22,512 nucleotides of DNA, taken from positions 1 to 22,512 of the IMG/VR virus record IMGVR_UViG_3300035162_000578, one strand, 5' to 3'. This stretch comes from a virus. The position numbers and the translations under genes were made by a program. Below, in pieces: positions 9,001 to 15,060 of the stretch (positions within the stretch are counted from its first letter, which is position 1; each line of letters starts with the position of its first letter). The notes beneath the pieces were generated by a model, which had not been told where the DNA came from, did no database searches, and saw nothing but the letters and a program-made list of their open reading frames with translations.

Positions 9001-10733
9001 GCGTGCGATGTGCCATTATCAACAGGCTCCGCTCCTCTAGGGACAGGAGTTTCAGCCACAGGGTCAGCTTCCGTTTTATTGGGGTCGTAGGGGAACGCAT
9101 CAATGTTATCCGCAACCCCGTCCTTATCAAAGTCGGGGGCTTCGGTTTTAGTTTCGTCTTCGGGGTAGAAGTCGGTGTTGTCACCGGTACCGTCATTGTC
9201 AGTATCAGTAGTCTCAGAATCATCGTTCGGGAACGCATCTGCATTGTCACCAGTTCCGTCATTGTCAGAATCAGTAGACTCTGAAGCATCATTCGGGAAC
9301 GCGTCTGCATTATCACCTACACCATCATTGTCGCTATCAGCAGTTTCTGAGGCATCGTTCGGGAAATCGTCATCTACATCAAATACCCCGTCACCGTCAG
9401 AGTCTACGCGGTCTGGATCAGCTACGGTAACATCAGGATCCTGTTCATTGTCACCTAACCTATCTCCGTCACTGTCTGCCCATTCTGTAGATAAATAAGG
9501 AAATGCATCCTCTGAGTTGAGTACTCCATCCCCGTCCAAATCATTGTTTGGAGCTTTCCAGCTTAGGTTTAATGCTTGGCCAAGGGTAACGTCGGACGTG
9601 TAGTCCATACTGTTACCAAATAGTATTTCGTCCCACTCGTACTCAGATAACAAGACATTTTCGTTCGCCTCATCATTGGGGTTCTCATTTATATCCTTAA
9701 AGTCGTATGCAGCTACTACCTCATACCAGTCGGCAATTCCGTCTTTGTCGGTATCATAGGTAAATAAGTTTTGAGGGTCGTAGTCTTCAGGACTTACAAA
9801 CGCATCGCCAAGATCCTGCGGACTATAAAGACCGTTACCCTCAAAATAATCTGCTGACTGCAGGTATGAGCTTAGGAAATAGTTTTCGTAGGATAGGTCA
9901 GATTTTATGTCTGGGTTGTAGGGGGCAGGATCAAACTCGTCTATTGTGCCATCATTATCACTGTCTAGCTCAGGTTCTGGCTCAGGTTCTGGCTCAGGAG
10001 AAAAAAGGGTGTCTTCTTTAAATCCAGCATAGTCCCCATCACGATAAGCGTTAGATAGTAAACCAAAATCGGCATCATCGACTTCACCATCGCCGTTTAC
10101 ATCATATTTAGCTTCTTGTTCGTCGGTCAGGGTTGCACCCGCTGCTAGGTAATCAGCTACTGCGTCTACATCTCCAAGAGTTACTGGGTTGGCTACTACA
10201 GGTTCTGGTTCTGGCTCGGCTACTACAGGTTCTGGTTCTGGCTCGGCTGTTGGATCTGTTACGCCGTAGTTACCCTCGTCATCTTTAGGGACTTGTTGTA
10301 GGACATTTATAGCGTTATCTAGGTTAGCAATGACCTCTTCTGATGTGGCTGTGGGTACCTTAACCCCTTCTTCATTTTCAGTGCTGCTTATTCCCCCTTT
10401 TGTTACCGCGTCGCCTGTCAAACCAAAACTGTGCCTAAGAAGCATCAGGCCGTCAGTTAGAGCGTCTAGATCCCCACTGTTATCAAGGTCAAATGCTTTA
10501 TATAATTCTGATTCTTCGTGCGATTTAACCCAGTCAAGGTATTCTAGTACTTCTTCCGCCGTACGTGTAGCGTCGCCGGCTAGAGCCCCTTGTGTTACCC
10601 CGTCACCCGACAAACCAAATAAATACCTAAGCACCATCAACCCGTCAGTAAGGGCATCTACTACGCCGTTCTGATCTAGATCAAGAGGAGAATAGGTGCC
10701 GTCTGTACGTGAAAGTTCTTCTGGGTTAGACAT
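1..10733 (-). CDS. Giant multidomain putative virion protein, C-terminus beyond window
   Basis: Open for 3577 codons from ATG at 10733 to the left edge without a stop, so only the N-terminal part is seen. An AGGGA ribosome site lies five bases upstream. Approximate layout by residue: 18-150, two dockerin-type-I-like repeats; 162-260, Pro-Glu linkers and a third EF-hand-like segment; 397-550, TSP3-like repeats rich in DxDxDG; 550-1400, mixed Tyr/Trp-rich globular region; 1400-1530 and 2590-2720, isolated hydrophobic stretches; 1620-1970, long helical region ending in coiled coil; 3005 to the edge, repeats of an '[IL]GxP...GxG[IL][YF]A' unit. I recognise no polymerase, lysozyme or protease motif. 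It follows the tail and fibre genes on the same strand, so a structural or ejected virion role is inferred. The size resembles giant phage core proteins or fibres, but no specific family can be named. The frame is certain, the function is not. Confidence 0.93.
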   Translation of the reverse strand, partial: MSNPEELSRTDGTYSPLDLDQNGVVDALTDGLMVLRYLFGLSGDGVTQGALAGDATRTAEEVLEYLDWVKSHEESELYKAFDLDNSGDLDALTDGLMLLRHSFGLTGDAVTKGGISSTENEEGVKVPTATSEEVIANLDNAINVLQQVPKDDEGNYGVTDPTAEPEPEPVVAEPEPEPVVANPVTLGDVDAVADYLAAGATLTDEQEAKYDVNGDGEVDDADFGLLSNAYRDGDYAGFKEDTLFSPEPEPEPEPELDSDNDGTIDEFDPAPYNPDIKSDLSYENYFLSSYLQSADYFEGNGLYSPQDLGDAFVSPEDYDPQNLFTYDTDKDGIADWYEVVAAYDFKDINENPNDEANENVLLSEYEWDEILFGNSMDYTSDVTLGQALNLSWKAPNNDLDGDGVLNSEDAFPYLSTEWADSDGDRLGDNEQDPDVTVADPDRVDSDGDGVFDVDDDFPNDASETADSDNDGVGDNADAFPNDASESTDSDNDGTGDNADAFPNDDSETTDTDNDGTGDNTDFYPEDETKTEAPDFDKDGVADNIDAFPYDPNKTEADPVAETPVPRGAEPVDNGTSHATGAAYEEVEKREKEYSERFYLHKDDETYNHQNTDELKEILGIDSIAQFENGQGLSTGTNAILYQGYERPLTADELYEGWKRIMGGAKTVQDPRSPLFGGSTSGDSRLVDMGELSVGTQPFSNMSGSFGDYGYIWDAQEYTYEDVDGNEVTEPISIANVYDFWFGSNGNDYTLFDPRNESMLRAGAMPIIFNGEYNVMTRAAQMPKLYDFNMSGGVPSEGTSGTYNPLFPQDDVLVYYSSKEAAERQDPSEIVEIVRNVSGAYYEKEQRFLDAKAAGTAVSMTMHPDVDYLSTANRRRIAADQYVKDHSQGVLWEAGATNAGQAITFDIQTGENPDGSAISLLEGFETKYNYIAEENGVPVRAEDPTAGLIRGADEIPDVQDIVDAYFMIRTPAFGVDNAYAANTWLASLDPLLQDMFYDRDVYNPTPNVLDDLIATIGDAKIISAGGLERVDPESIKAWSDGFKGTDPEKKSAKELSDALTSYHSGEYLEFGALSIIAETNKLAEVGFNATVAEQGESVSVGTDTLLNELKRSNSIIGMQDVWYVEERTDQPEYQAITSNAVNLEMDRQLKYAIERSAPYMGDGYNAWSNLQTSYTGMDFVPPTTFGTDDGYPTIMQDALFYDERWINAYNSSVVARFEPPMYMEVPEENQAKLWPGGEDSGELWRDTSRLYMKLPSSAPKERDSAQQPVGDLFSSDTGVPLGAQFDYIDMDAPYRAYQKAIKEGKTEAQAQAAAAEAPNPNDYITKTWAEMGETRSIRATRMVGGHAAGLYSASAWDTSQGGYPAGSYTENAPDGGVWVDISNGMAPIGSYTMMYVAQPPFVEEQSGWSSPVGQLFSSALAMVSPATYLVLQGIRALDGATLKTGDWINIVTAGLKVGGKLKPGGTKAEAEVAGEAARDEAIAKSGNLSGQALAGVGDAAYAAEYTTTINGIGIAGLTAKQTVVLINAAGGEDIGTAIFTAFGPDYLEKGFSNLGVDTSFYTNMSEPVQKGFTKLLTARMDGKTFTEALKEGGVEFFAEYISDNDLVSEVKLVVDNFLSDLGPAISAVGDLFNESQLGDALDAVLDLVPEDFIRGLGEILDDVEDTVDPILALAEKGLEVVDDVVVAPLVELVKGAGSRIELAVEGVVDLFPDGLPEGIENQITAIVEGLEEKSKLSFANLPDASKKAVENSVAQLIVNGEIESQGLNTAFTKELITAETVNELIETSEGKTKDVLTAIGPGVLTTAMRASINMGLAGGSVGDTFIQTIATSTANAIKYAADAGGIEGLTREISQFQDNISGERRRVEEAAAIANGKDEDMRVVIGEIGLITGDINTRQTELSRLYEIAISADASAVDIARYEQYAADFINVLPELQSDLNDKKGTLADIEGEYDQAVSVYTQAVEDLEQYSRDTDPKLQLEFSNMYVAVSAELNEDFVTNWPQYAQVNGLGADATLADAARHYLSEGYVGSVPTTVEEYNARISMATNAFVDEVVADSGINFSYLAPNSRASIREAILNEVSTFAGVEGVTPLQMLETMRDDSTYRDGFKAGTEFDNVILQAYNQSYITAEGAPLNFTNLGDVENYALELRANQFTNAYAPIDIKTGAPVDPAAYSQYLTDLIDGQLFVSLNEDGDYTWDAATETIKYNALTGLQEVVDTVPGKTLSQLAAEDPIFYVQTLGEIEDNAAAVNLVAKVQEETGETFEIPDYSDTVFGTPDSELPWIVRVSRDYMQDIAVTRQEYLAKVEELESFEGPLNPEQELELEETRGAYETADRQLMTAYNVINVGESIVGAYNTIYQTFGVAGQEGRARKEGEKAMFNAIQQGMDTDEAKELGAKVTEELMAQIDYSPLRDNELSRTLNMLEGVAKGYVPETYTKEVEEMYARWDEAETFGEGVVAVFGSIAVTPRAFWNEIIIQELGETAIQLATSGGLGFVTKEVAKRQADNILASMTSAQIGTGVYTVSVAQDVAMEYGQNVEEVYDTTMSLLFTKDEYVNPPQYIADQGEDAVQTYREGLEQGYNKIAFDTSVNAGTFAMATVLATLPFEGSLDKLLSKKFFGDVGLDTLELVAEDTNLLRNTVGDYLGVIGKEGFAGGIQEGLTVGYAENAYYNLGFTDRPAAAEVGVALTVGSIADAGATAIIAPLGYLTPQAQVASQINDPLGRVLVTTDYELYQAVESGDVSKVSELIAAVGLATVIPMNMELLNATDDSYILTSSEVIESYESMGLTPTQGFVDQVASTLTIDADTGQITTTTPIADGSNLDDDLAYYWASTFGDEDLPNKTGYTSEEHFDVVQHVRNMADGLVPLSNSFNYDGDAAVTYDDANAYILNLPRYERELFDNYRRDVDAGTIEHVPTDVVQTLGGSLMTNEELDQLKANIQTLLDAQYTKQEIINAMSADPTFQNVLNAQVVAAVETAFLNAENQANFAAEVVDSLVESDTLGTLVGDVFKSIVGDPDAAEAEGVFALIEDLKEEIGLGEDDPATLVSYIDEAIGTAVELNADGTVKEGTGSGLLGELTAQGVLQDVAIAALNTLVGSPAGDKDATGLYAAVANVDLDTTALEAEINTLAAKIPENLETTLANLTTNLGTPSYVDDNGVLVSATGIYAKVEEAIAAGTGAEQAVKNILGDYVDFAAFETALTGAMQAKVDQVVASVGTPAVFQYGDDGDVLLDDMGKPLFAEGGAPTGYHADMYNALQLQGTERDIALYQLQQSLNAEISKVSTTANAATVDKIKTDVIGPLMPAIPAGASVGRDMYIEFEGLVKAGRDDDALNFANTLSDADRASLEAYQLFLQQHPDSITALVEELRRNQIIGSDSLSNRINFVETNVNNFIQTNVVDVIGKRAEGDEGASGIFLAIEQGDDAVLEQLGTKSTFDEETGLSNNDGTGVLRSLELLGYDNQQIKDYLDTNLGKPAVSEDEATDDNPQRPASGIFALFEENTENYNSLVGDYNKLAGDALTLAGEFQTLAESTADKITAIDTTIGTLPTDDDGDGVFEGGSGLRLELFNQGLSIDE
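20..1692 (-). repeat. Degenerate '[IL]GxP ... GxG[IL][YF]A' repeat family at the visible C-terminal end
   Basis: About eight variants of one unit occur in the giant protein: near 1636-1692 (VGDP...EGVFALIE), 1390-1450 (VGSPAGDKDATGLYAAV), 1212-1293 (LGTPSYVDD...ATGIYAKVE), 963-1092 (VGTPAV...), 465-531 (IGKRAEGDEGASGIFLAIE), 361-450 (LGTKS...GTGVL), 235-327 (LGKPAV...ASGIFALFE) and 20-117 (IGTLPTDDDGDG...GSGL). Helical, heptad-like segments separate the units. Spacing varies from about 90 to 190 bp, so the repeat is visible only at protein level. It probably continues beyond the window. Confidence 0.7.
4825..5860 (-). other. Helical and coiled-coil body segment of giant protein
   Basis: Residues about 1625-1970 are rich in Glu, Leu, Ala, Val and Lys, with few aromatics. 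They begin with amphipathic helices containing many valines and end (about 4825-5215) in heptad-like text with charged runs such as SGERRRVEEAAAIANGK. This resembles coiled-coil regions of phage core or tape-like proteins. It is assigned by eye from composition; no prediction was run. Confidence 0.5.
9085..9545 (-). repeat. TSP3-like acidic tandem repeats, partly 66-bp units
   Basis: This part of the giant gene encodes a series of DSDNDGxGDNADAFPNDxSE-like units, the pattern of thrombospondin type 3 / OmpA-linker calcium-binding repeats. Around 9175-9380 at least three successive units keep an exact 66-bp (22-residue) period at DNA level. The 'tcacc' anchor recurs at 9181, 9247 and 9313. Flanking units are more divergent and of variable length. 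Family knowledge predicts a calcium-stiffened rod-like spacer. The surrounding opposite-strand frames are by-products of this skewed composition. Confidence 0.85.
10192..10247 (-). repeat. Pro-Glu linker direct repeats
   Basis: An in-frame direct repeat of about 27 bp, encoding EPEPEPVVA twice, joins the dockerin-like repeats to the next segment of the giant protein. A related Pro-Glu run (SPEPEPEPEPEL) lies at about 9964-10001. Such runs are typical extended, rigid linkers between domains. Short identical units at DNA level suggest slippage-prone sequence. Confidence 0.8.
10389..10682 (-). other. Two dockerin type I-like repeats in giant protein
   Basis: Residues 18-51 and 82-115 of the giant protein carry the same pattern: DLDxxGxxDALTDGLMxLR, then xFGLxGDxVTxG. 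Each is followed by a T/E-rich stretch before a short helix. The spacing of D18, D20, N22 and D26 matches a Ca-binding loop followed by the LTDGL helix of marine bacterial dockerin-like repeats. Classical dockerins bind cohesins as a duplicated pair, and here too there are two copies about 64 residues apart. A third, weaker loop (DVNGDGEVDDADFG) lies near 10056-10103. No cohesin partner is visible in the window. Confidence 0.75.
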
Positions 10734-10738
10734 TGAAA

Positions 10739-10743
10739 TCCCT
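10739..10743 (-). promoter_or_regulatory. Ribosome binding site of the giant gene
   Basis: AGGGA on the minus strand ends five bases before the ATG at 10733. It overlaps the TAG stop codon of the 75-residue gene upstream. This fixes the giant gene's start and suggests it is translated from the same message. Confidence 0.7.
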
Positions 10744-10969
10744 ATGCTGGGTCAAGAAATGCGAATTTAGTATATATTCTGTTTCCGTCTTCGTCGTCTT
10801 CCCCAGCATACTGCTGCATAAATAGGGTATCTATATCAGTTCTTACAGATAACGACGTTTGAAGCGTAGCCATAGCAGCATTAGCTGTAGGCATATCATC
10901 TTCAACTGTAGAGTCTACTACATCTACAGGCTCATTAGCTACTAATTTCGTGTATCCTACTTGTATCAT
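10742..10969 (-). CDS. Small acidic protein of unknown function
   Basis: A 75-residue protein, acidic overall, with no signal peptide or membrane segment. The middle is Ala/Thr-rich (TANAAMATLQTSLSVRTDID) and probably helical. The end has a DDEDG turn followed by an aromatic tail (YTKFAFLDPA). I do not recognise the family. Its ATG overlaps the TGA of the fibre gene (ATGA), and its stop touches the ribosome site of the giant gene eight bases before that start. Position suggests a partner, chaperone or assembly factor for the fibre or giant protein, but this is inferred from context only. Confidence 0.75.
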   Translation of the reverse strand: MIQVGYTKLVANEPVDVVDSTVEDDMPTANAAMATLQTSLSVRTDIDTLFMQQYAGEDDEDGNRIYTKFAFLDPA

Positions 10970-12489
10970 ACTGTGTTCTCCACGTACCCGCTAATACCGG
11001 TTATAACGGTGCTTAAATTGGTGGTGCTAGAAACATGGTCAAACTGTATCCTAACCTCGGTAGCTGTGGTTGACCTACCAAAAGTAAACACTAGAGGAAA
11101 TTCTATAGTCTGGTATGCGGTAGTAGATCCTATTGTTAGGTAGTTGTTGTTAAAATTTAAATTATTTACAAAGGTACCTGAACTAGCAAAATTTACAGTG
11201 CTGTAAAAAACTTCTACCCCATTATATACAGTGGTAGCGTCGGGAAACTTTGATACCCTAAAATATGTCCTATCATTCGCGCCATCATAGTAAACTCCTG
11301 CAAAAGAGCCATTGTTAGCCCCCGTAGTATTAGTGCTGAAACCCCCTCGGTTAGTAGCAAATATAGGAGTCTTATCCCCCGACACAAAATACCAAGCGTT
11401 ATAGGTAGAAGGACTAAAAGTATAAGTTGCTGTTCCTAAAGAAGTTCCAACATTAGTTTTCGATTTTATCGCAACAGGCATTTTCCACTGATGGTTCTCT
11501 TTTACGGCACTAGAACTACTATTATAGAACCTAACCCGCACTACAGCATTTAGCGATTGCGTAGCCTCATTGCCCCCCGCAGGTGCTGGGATGTCCGGCT
11601 CATATATTGTAACTGCAGATGTAGTGGATATAGCTTGCGTGGAAGTAGTGCTAAAAGCATGCTTGCTACTAAACGGCCCAGTTATTTTTGCAGAAGTTAC
11701 AGCACCCGCTGCTATTTTTTCCGTAGTTACAGCATTAGGCTGTATAGACGTTGCGTTTACCGCAGCCGTGCCTAGCTTACCAAACGTTACCGCCGCACTA
11801 GCCAGTTTAGCACTAGTAACCGCCAGATCATCTATCCTTGCTGTAACTACAGCACCGTCTGCAATCGTTAAAGCTGTAGCTCCTGTAACTTCTCCTGAGT
11901 GAGTAGCATTAGTTACTTTAGCTGAGTTGGCTGAAATAGCAGCGTTTATCGAATTTGCAAGTTTTGCATCTGTTACAGCGTCATCTTCTATTTGTGCTGT
12001 AGCTATCGCACCTGTCAAAGAACCTGCAGGATATGCCGTAGCATCACTTAAATCGAATGCAGGGGTAGCATCTGTGCCCCCAAGAGACAGTTGAACACCA
12101 CCATAAGAGACAGTGGAATTAGATAGTTTTGCATTTTCTATACTCCCAGCTAGTTGCGCATTCGTAATAGTTCCTACAAGGCTAGATGTAGGGTATCCAG
12201 TAGCATCTGACAGGTTAAACGCAGGGGTAGCATCAGACTCACCTAGTGCTAACGTAACACCACCAAAAGACACTGTAGAGTTTTCTAACTTACTATTAGG
12301 TATAGAACCATCAATTATGTCATCAGAATCATACTGCAAAGCACTCTTTAACGCTTCATCTACACCTTGTAGGTACAACCTAAGCACTAAATCTTTGTTG
12401 AACATGTATGACGAACTATACTCCGCAGGGGGTTGGGGAAAAGCAGGTACAGTAAAAAGTTTTGCCTTGTTGCGTATCTTAGTAGCCAT
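10966..12489 (-). CDS. Putative tail fibre with tandem repeats
   Basis: A 507-residue protein. Residues 1-60 form a head domain. Residues 62-115 and 116-167 are two tandem copies of a 54-residue unit (NSTVSxGGVxLxLG, DATPAFxLSDATxYP). Residues about 168-270 repeat AVTxxKI/L every 10-15 residues (AVTDAKL, AVTSAKL, AVTFGKL, AVTTEKI, AVTSAKI), a hallmark of trimeric phage fibre shafts. Residues 280-507 form a beta-rich, Thr/Ser/Asn-rich tip. The tip resembles the C-terminal part of the other fibre-like protein at 17874-19235 (LGT near a GDK segment, then YDGANDRT against YDAANNRT). The start codon overlaps the previous stop as TAATG. It is probably a receptor-binding or side fibre; the fibre role is well supported, the receptor unknown. 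Confidence 0.85.
   Translation of the reverse strand: MATKIRNKAKLFTVPAFPQPPAEYSSSYMFNKDLVLRLYLQGVDEALKSALQYDSDDIIDGSIPNSKLENSTVSFGGVTLALGESDATPAFNLSDATGYPTSSLVGTITNAQLAGSIENAKLSNSTVSYGGVQLSLGGTDATPAFDLSDATAYPAGSLTGAIATAQIEDDAVTDAKLANSINAAISANSAKVTNATHSGEVTGATALTIADGAVVTARIDDLAVTSAKLASAAVTFGKLGTAAVNATSIQPNAVTTEKIAAGAVTSAKITGPFSSKHAFSTTSTQAISTTSAVTIYEPDIPAPAGGNEATQSLNAVVRVRFYNSSSSAVKENHQWKMPVAIKSKTNVGTSLGTATYTFSPSTYNAWYFVSGDKTPIFATNRGGFSTNTTGANNGSFAGVYYDGANDRTYFRVSKFPDATTVYNGVEVFYSTVNFASSGTFVNNLNFNNNYLTIGSTTAYQTIEFPLVFTFGRSTTATEVRIQFDHVSSTTNLSTVITGISGYVENTV
11989..12306 (-). repeat. 162-bp in-frame tandem duplication in fibre gene
   Basis: Two adjacent copies of a 54-codon unit encode residues 62-115 and 116-167 of the fibre. 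Both contain STVS[FY]GGV, then DATPAF[ND]LSDAT. The copies differ at scattered positions, so the duplication is not recent. It probably lengthened the shaft. Confidence 0.8.
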
Positions 12490-15059
12490 TAACGACCCCT
12501 TCTACCATCCGGACGCATGTTCAACCTAGGAGTACCCAACTGCCATTTAGTGCCTAAAGCATTAGATCGTACCTTAATTGCCATCTGCCGACCCCTAACT
12601 CTAACATCTAGCTGATCTGTATACTCATCTACCGTATCTACCGCTAGCACAACTTGCCCCTCGTTTACACCGCCTTCTGAAGCAGGGATGTTATCTGCAG
12701 CGCCGGGCTCGCTACTAGCCAATAAAGACATTTCAACGGAAGGACTGCCAGCACTAGACCCCACAAAAGAAAGGTCAGGAACAACTTTATCTATAAAAGT
12801 AAACCTAGTACCCGACTCTATACCAAATTGACCAGAAGTTATAAACGAGTCTATGGCTTCTAGCGTAGCACCTTGTCCGTTGTCGTTACCGTTTTCATGC
12901 TCTACTAAATTATAAGTGTCAGTAGCAGCTAGTGGGAAGTCGTTAATAGGTGAATCATACCAAGCACTGCGGCCCATACTACCTACATACCAAATATCTT
13001 CTAGGTAGTTATATACTACATACTTGTTTGGCGCTACGCGCTGAGAATCGCAGTAAAACCACCATATCTCGTGGTACTCTTCTAGGGTGCCAGCAAATGT
13101 CTGCTCATATTGTCCCCTGTCTAAGTCATCAAATACATATTTCCTAACATCACAACGTAAGGGTTGTACTGTCCCATCGTACTTGTAGAACTTTTCTTTG
13201 CCCATCCAATACGTTACTCCGTTGGCGTACGCAGCGGCCTTCGATGACGCTACTGACAGATTCGACCCAACCAACGTAGAACCCCATACCACTGGAGCAC
13301 CAACATATTGCAGCGAGTACAGCGCAGCATCGGTGAAAACCAATATTTCTTGTCGTGACTGTATAGCGGTCACTATTTCTGTACCTTGCGATAACTGCAA
13401 ATCTCCTGCTTGATTAGTTGAACGGGGTCGCCAGTCATAAGCGTTTTCTTGATCTGACCAACGTAGTAGTAATGGATTTTGTTCTTCTGTGGCATCTCCA
13501 AACGCGTTACACCCAAAAGCAAATACGAAGCGACTCGCGTCTGAGACTAATAGCTGGTCTTGTACTACTGGCACCTCAGCGGATAACTCATACTGCAATG
13601 TAACAGAAGCTCCACCCCCAGAAGTTGTAGAACTTGCAGGCTCCGCACCAGCTATAGGTTCTGTAGTAAATGTATTACTCGCAGAGTCTACCGTAGCTAT
13701 TTTATGTCTAGTATTAATCACTGTGTTAGTAATAGCCGCTATGGTTGTAGCCCCAGCTATGGTAACGTGTTGCCCAACCATATAGTTAAACTCTAACGTA
13801 GGGTCGAACACGGTTATTGACTTTGAGTCTTTAGTTACTGATATAGGGTCTCCATCAAACACAAACGTTAACGTGGTGCCATCGCCTAACGGATTAGCGC
13901 TTAGGTTAACTACCGCATTGTTAGCCGTTTTAGACAGAACCGTTGTACCGGCAGCAATCTTACTTGCGGTGGTACATGTAACCACAGCGCCATCCCTGAT
14001 TTTTGGTGTTACATTAGTGTCTAAAGACGTTATGCCGGGGATAATTGCGGCTATATTACCTGTAGATGTTTGTGACAGCGCAATTGTTCCATTGTTAGGT
14101 ACATTCTTTAGTGGTATTGCTCTTGTTCCTGTGCCCGCACTTGTATCCCAGTAGTACATCTCACCACCACGAGGCCCAATAATTAAGTCTTCTCCGTAGT
14201 TAGCTTGACTCCACACACGTAGAGACTCTGCTCCACCATTACCACCATTAAAAGGATTAGCGTTCCAAGGAGAAGAACTCCAACCATCTACTGGTATCTG
14301 AAAGTCCGGCCCTACGTTTACTTGGTATGCTAGGGTAAAAGTACCGCCACCAACTGCCGTACTAGAATTTGAGCTAGTTGCAACCGTAAATACTTTAGTC
14401 CCATCAAAAGTTAACGTTCCATTTGTTACACTCCCCCCAGTTGTGGAAGCACTTAGTTCAAATGAAGTAGAAGAATTTATAGACGCTACATACGCACCTG
14501 CGGGTATTCCAGTACCGCTAACGGGTAGCCCCGCATATATTCTAACGTTTGCGTCGTGAGTAATGGTTGGGTCATTATTGTAGTCACAAGTCGCGTCGGT
14601 AAACGAAGTGTCTACGTCAGTTATTACTTTTTCCCCATCTACAGTCTGGTTGCCTACAGCACTAGCACCAGAAAAAGTAACGTAGCTGCCCACAACAAAC
14701 CCGCCGGCAGAATCAAGGATGCGCATAAAAGGTGCGCCGGCCGTGGAGAACATTTTGTCTGTCAGAGACACAGTTGTCCGTAAAGGCGTAATATCATAAT
14801 AGTCTTGTCCCGTCTCTACCATGAACTTAACATTAGTACCTAACCCAGTATACTTTACAAATGCAAGGCTAATCCATTGGTGTAGCGATCTACAAACACC
14901 TGTAAACGTGTTACTACCATGTCTAGTCCAGCCCCCAATTTTTTCCGGGTAGCCTTGACGAAAACGAACTTTATCGCAGTCGCTCCAACCGGCCTCGTTG
15001 GTATATTTAGTTACTTCTTTATTTATACCGGGGTTAAACTGGACTTTATTAAGTGGCAT
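12489..15059 (-). CDS. P22 gp10-like tail nozzle / packaged-DNA stabilisation protein
   Basis: An 856-residue protein. Its opening (FNPGIN, then YTNEAGWSDCDKVRFR and PEKIGGW, then GVCRSLHQW) is a form I recognise from gp10-like tail proteins of P22-type and marine podoviruses. These proteins form the tail hub or nozzle below the adaptor and help retain packaged DNA. Residues about 110-500 hold inserted Thr/Ser/Val-rich beta domains, including SGTGIPAGAYVASI, a motif seen in many phage surface proteins. Residues about 510-720 have repeated aromatic blades (WSDQENAYDW, EYHEIWWFY, YLEDIWYVG) that suggest a beta-propeller. It follows the endolysin gene by one base and runs into the fibre gene with a one-base overlap. 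The tail role is likely; the exact P22 equivalence is inferred. Confidence 0.8.
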   Translation of the reverse strand: MPLNKVQFNPGINKEVTKYTNEAGWSDCDKVRFRQGYPEKIGGWTRHGSNTFTGVCRSLHQWISLAFVKYTGLGTNVKFMVETGQDYYDITPLRTTVSLTDKMFSTAGAPFMRILDSAGGFVVGSYVTFSGASAVGNQTVDGEKVITDVDTSFTDATCDYNNDPTITHDANVRIYAGLPVSGTGIPAGAYVASINSSTSFELSASTTGGSVTNGTLTFDGTKVFTVATSSNSSTAVGGGTFTLAYQVNVGPDFQIPVDGWSSSPWNANPFNGGNGGAESLRVWSQANYGEDLIIGPRGGEMYYWDTSAGTGTRAIPLKNVPNNGTIALSQTSTGNIAAIIPGITSLDTNVTPKIRDGAVVTCTTASKIAAGTTVLSKTANNAVVNLSANPLGDGTTLTFVFDGDPISVTKDSKSITVFDPTLEFNYMVGQHVTIAGATTIAAITNTVINTRHKIATVDSASNTFTTEPIAGAEPASSTTSGGGASVTLQYELSAEVPVVQDQLLVSDASRFVFAFGCNAFGDATEEQNPLLLRWSDQENAYDWRPRSTNQAGDLQLSQGTEIVTAIQSRQEILVFTDAALYSLQYVGAPVVWGSTLVGSNLSVASSKAAAYANGVTYWMGKEKFYKYDGTVQPLRCDVRKYVFDDLDRGQYEQTFAGTLEEYHEIWWFYCDSQRVAPNKYVVYNYLEDIWYVGSMGRSAWYDSPINDFPLAATDTYNLVEHENGNDNGQGATLEAIDSFITSGQFGIESGTRFTFIDKVVPDLSFVGSSAGSPSVEMSLLASSEPGAADNIPASEGGVNEGQVVLAVDTVDEYTDQLDVRVRGRQMAIKVRSNALGTKWQLGTPRLNMRPDGRRGR

Positions 15060-15060
15060 A

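Noticed and set aside
8891-9316. Minus-strand 141-codon frame inside the giant gene
   Set aside because: It is a shifted reading of the same DNA repeats, giving Met/Thr/Leu-rich low-complexity text.
9175-9380. Possible CRISPR-like or other DNA-level repeat array
   Set aside because: The 66-bp units are in frame, have no unique spacers and encode calcium-binding motifs.
9003-9498. Plus-strand open frames of about 90-107 codons
   Set aside because: They are antisense by-products of the acidic tandem repeats in the giant gene; the repetitive Ser/Val/Pro text has no ribosome site and no family resemblance.
1-10733. N4-like giant virion RNA polymerase
   Set aside because: The size is similar, but I found no recognisable polymerase motifs (such as a TxxGR- or DxxGR-like catalytic core), and the composition is that of helical and repeat-rich structural protein.
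11557-12529. Plus-strand frames opposite the fibre gene (72, 110 and 138 codons)
   Set aside because: They are antisense to a well-supported fibre gene, arise from its Ala/Thr-rich repeats and lack ribosome sites.
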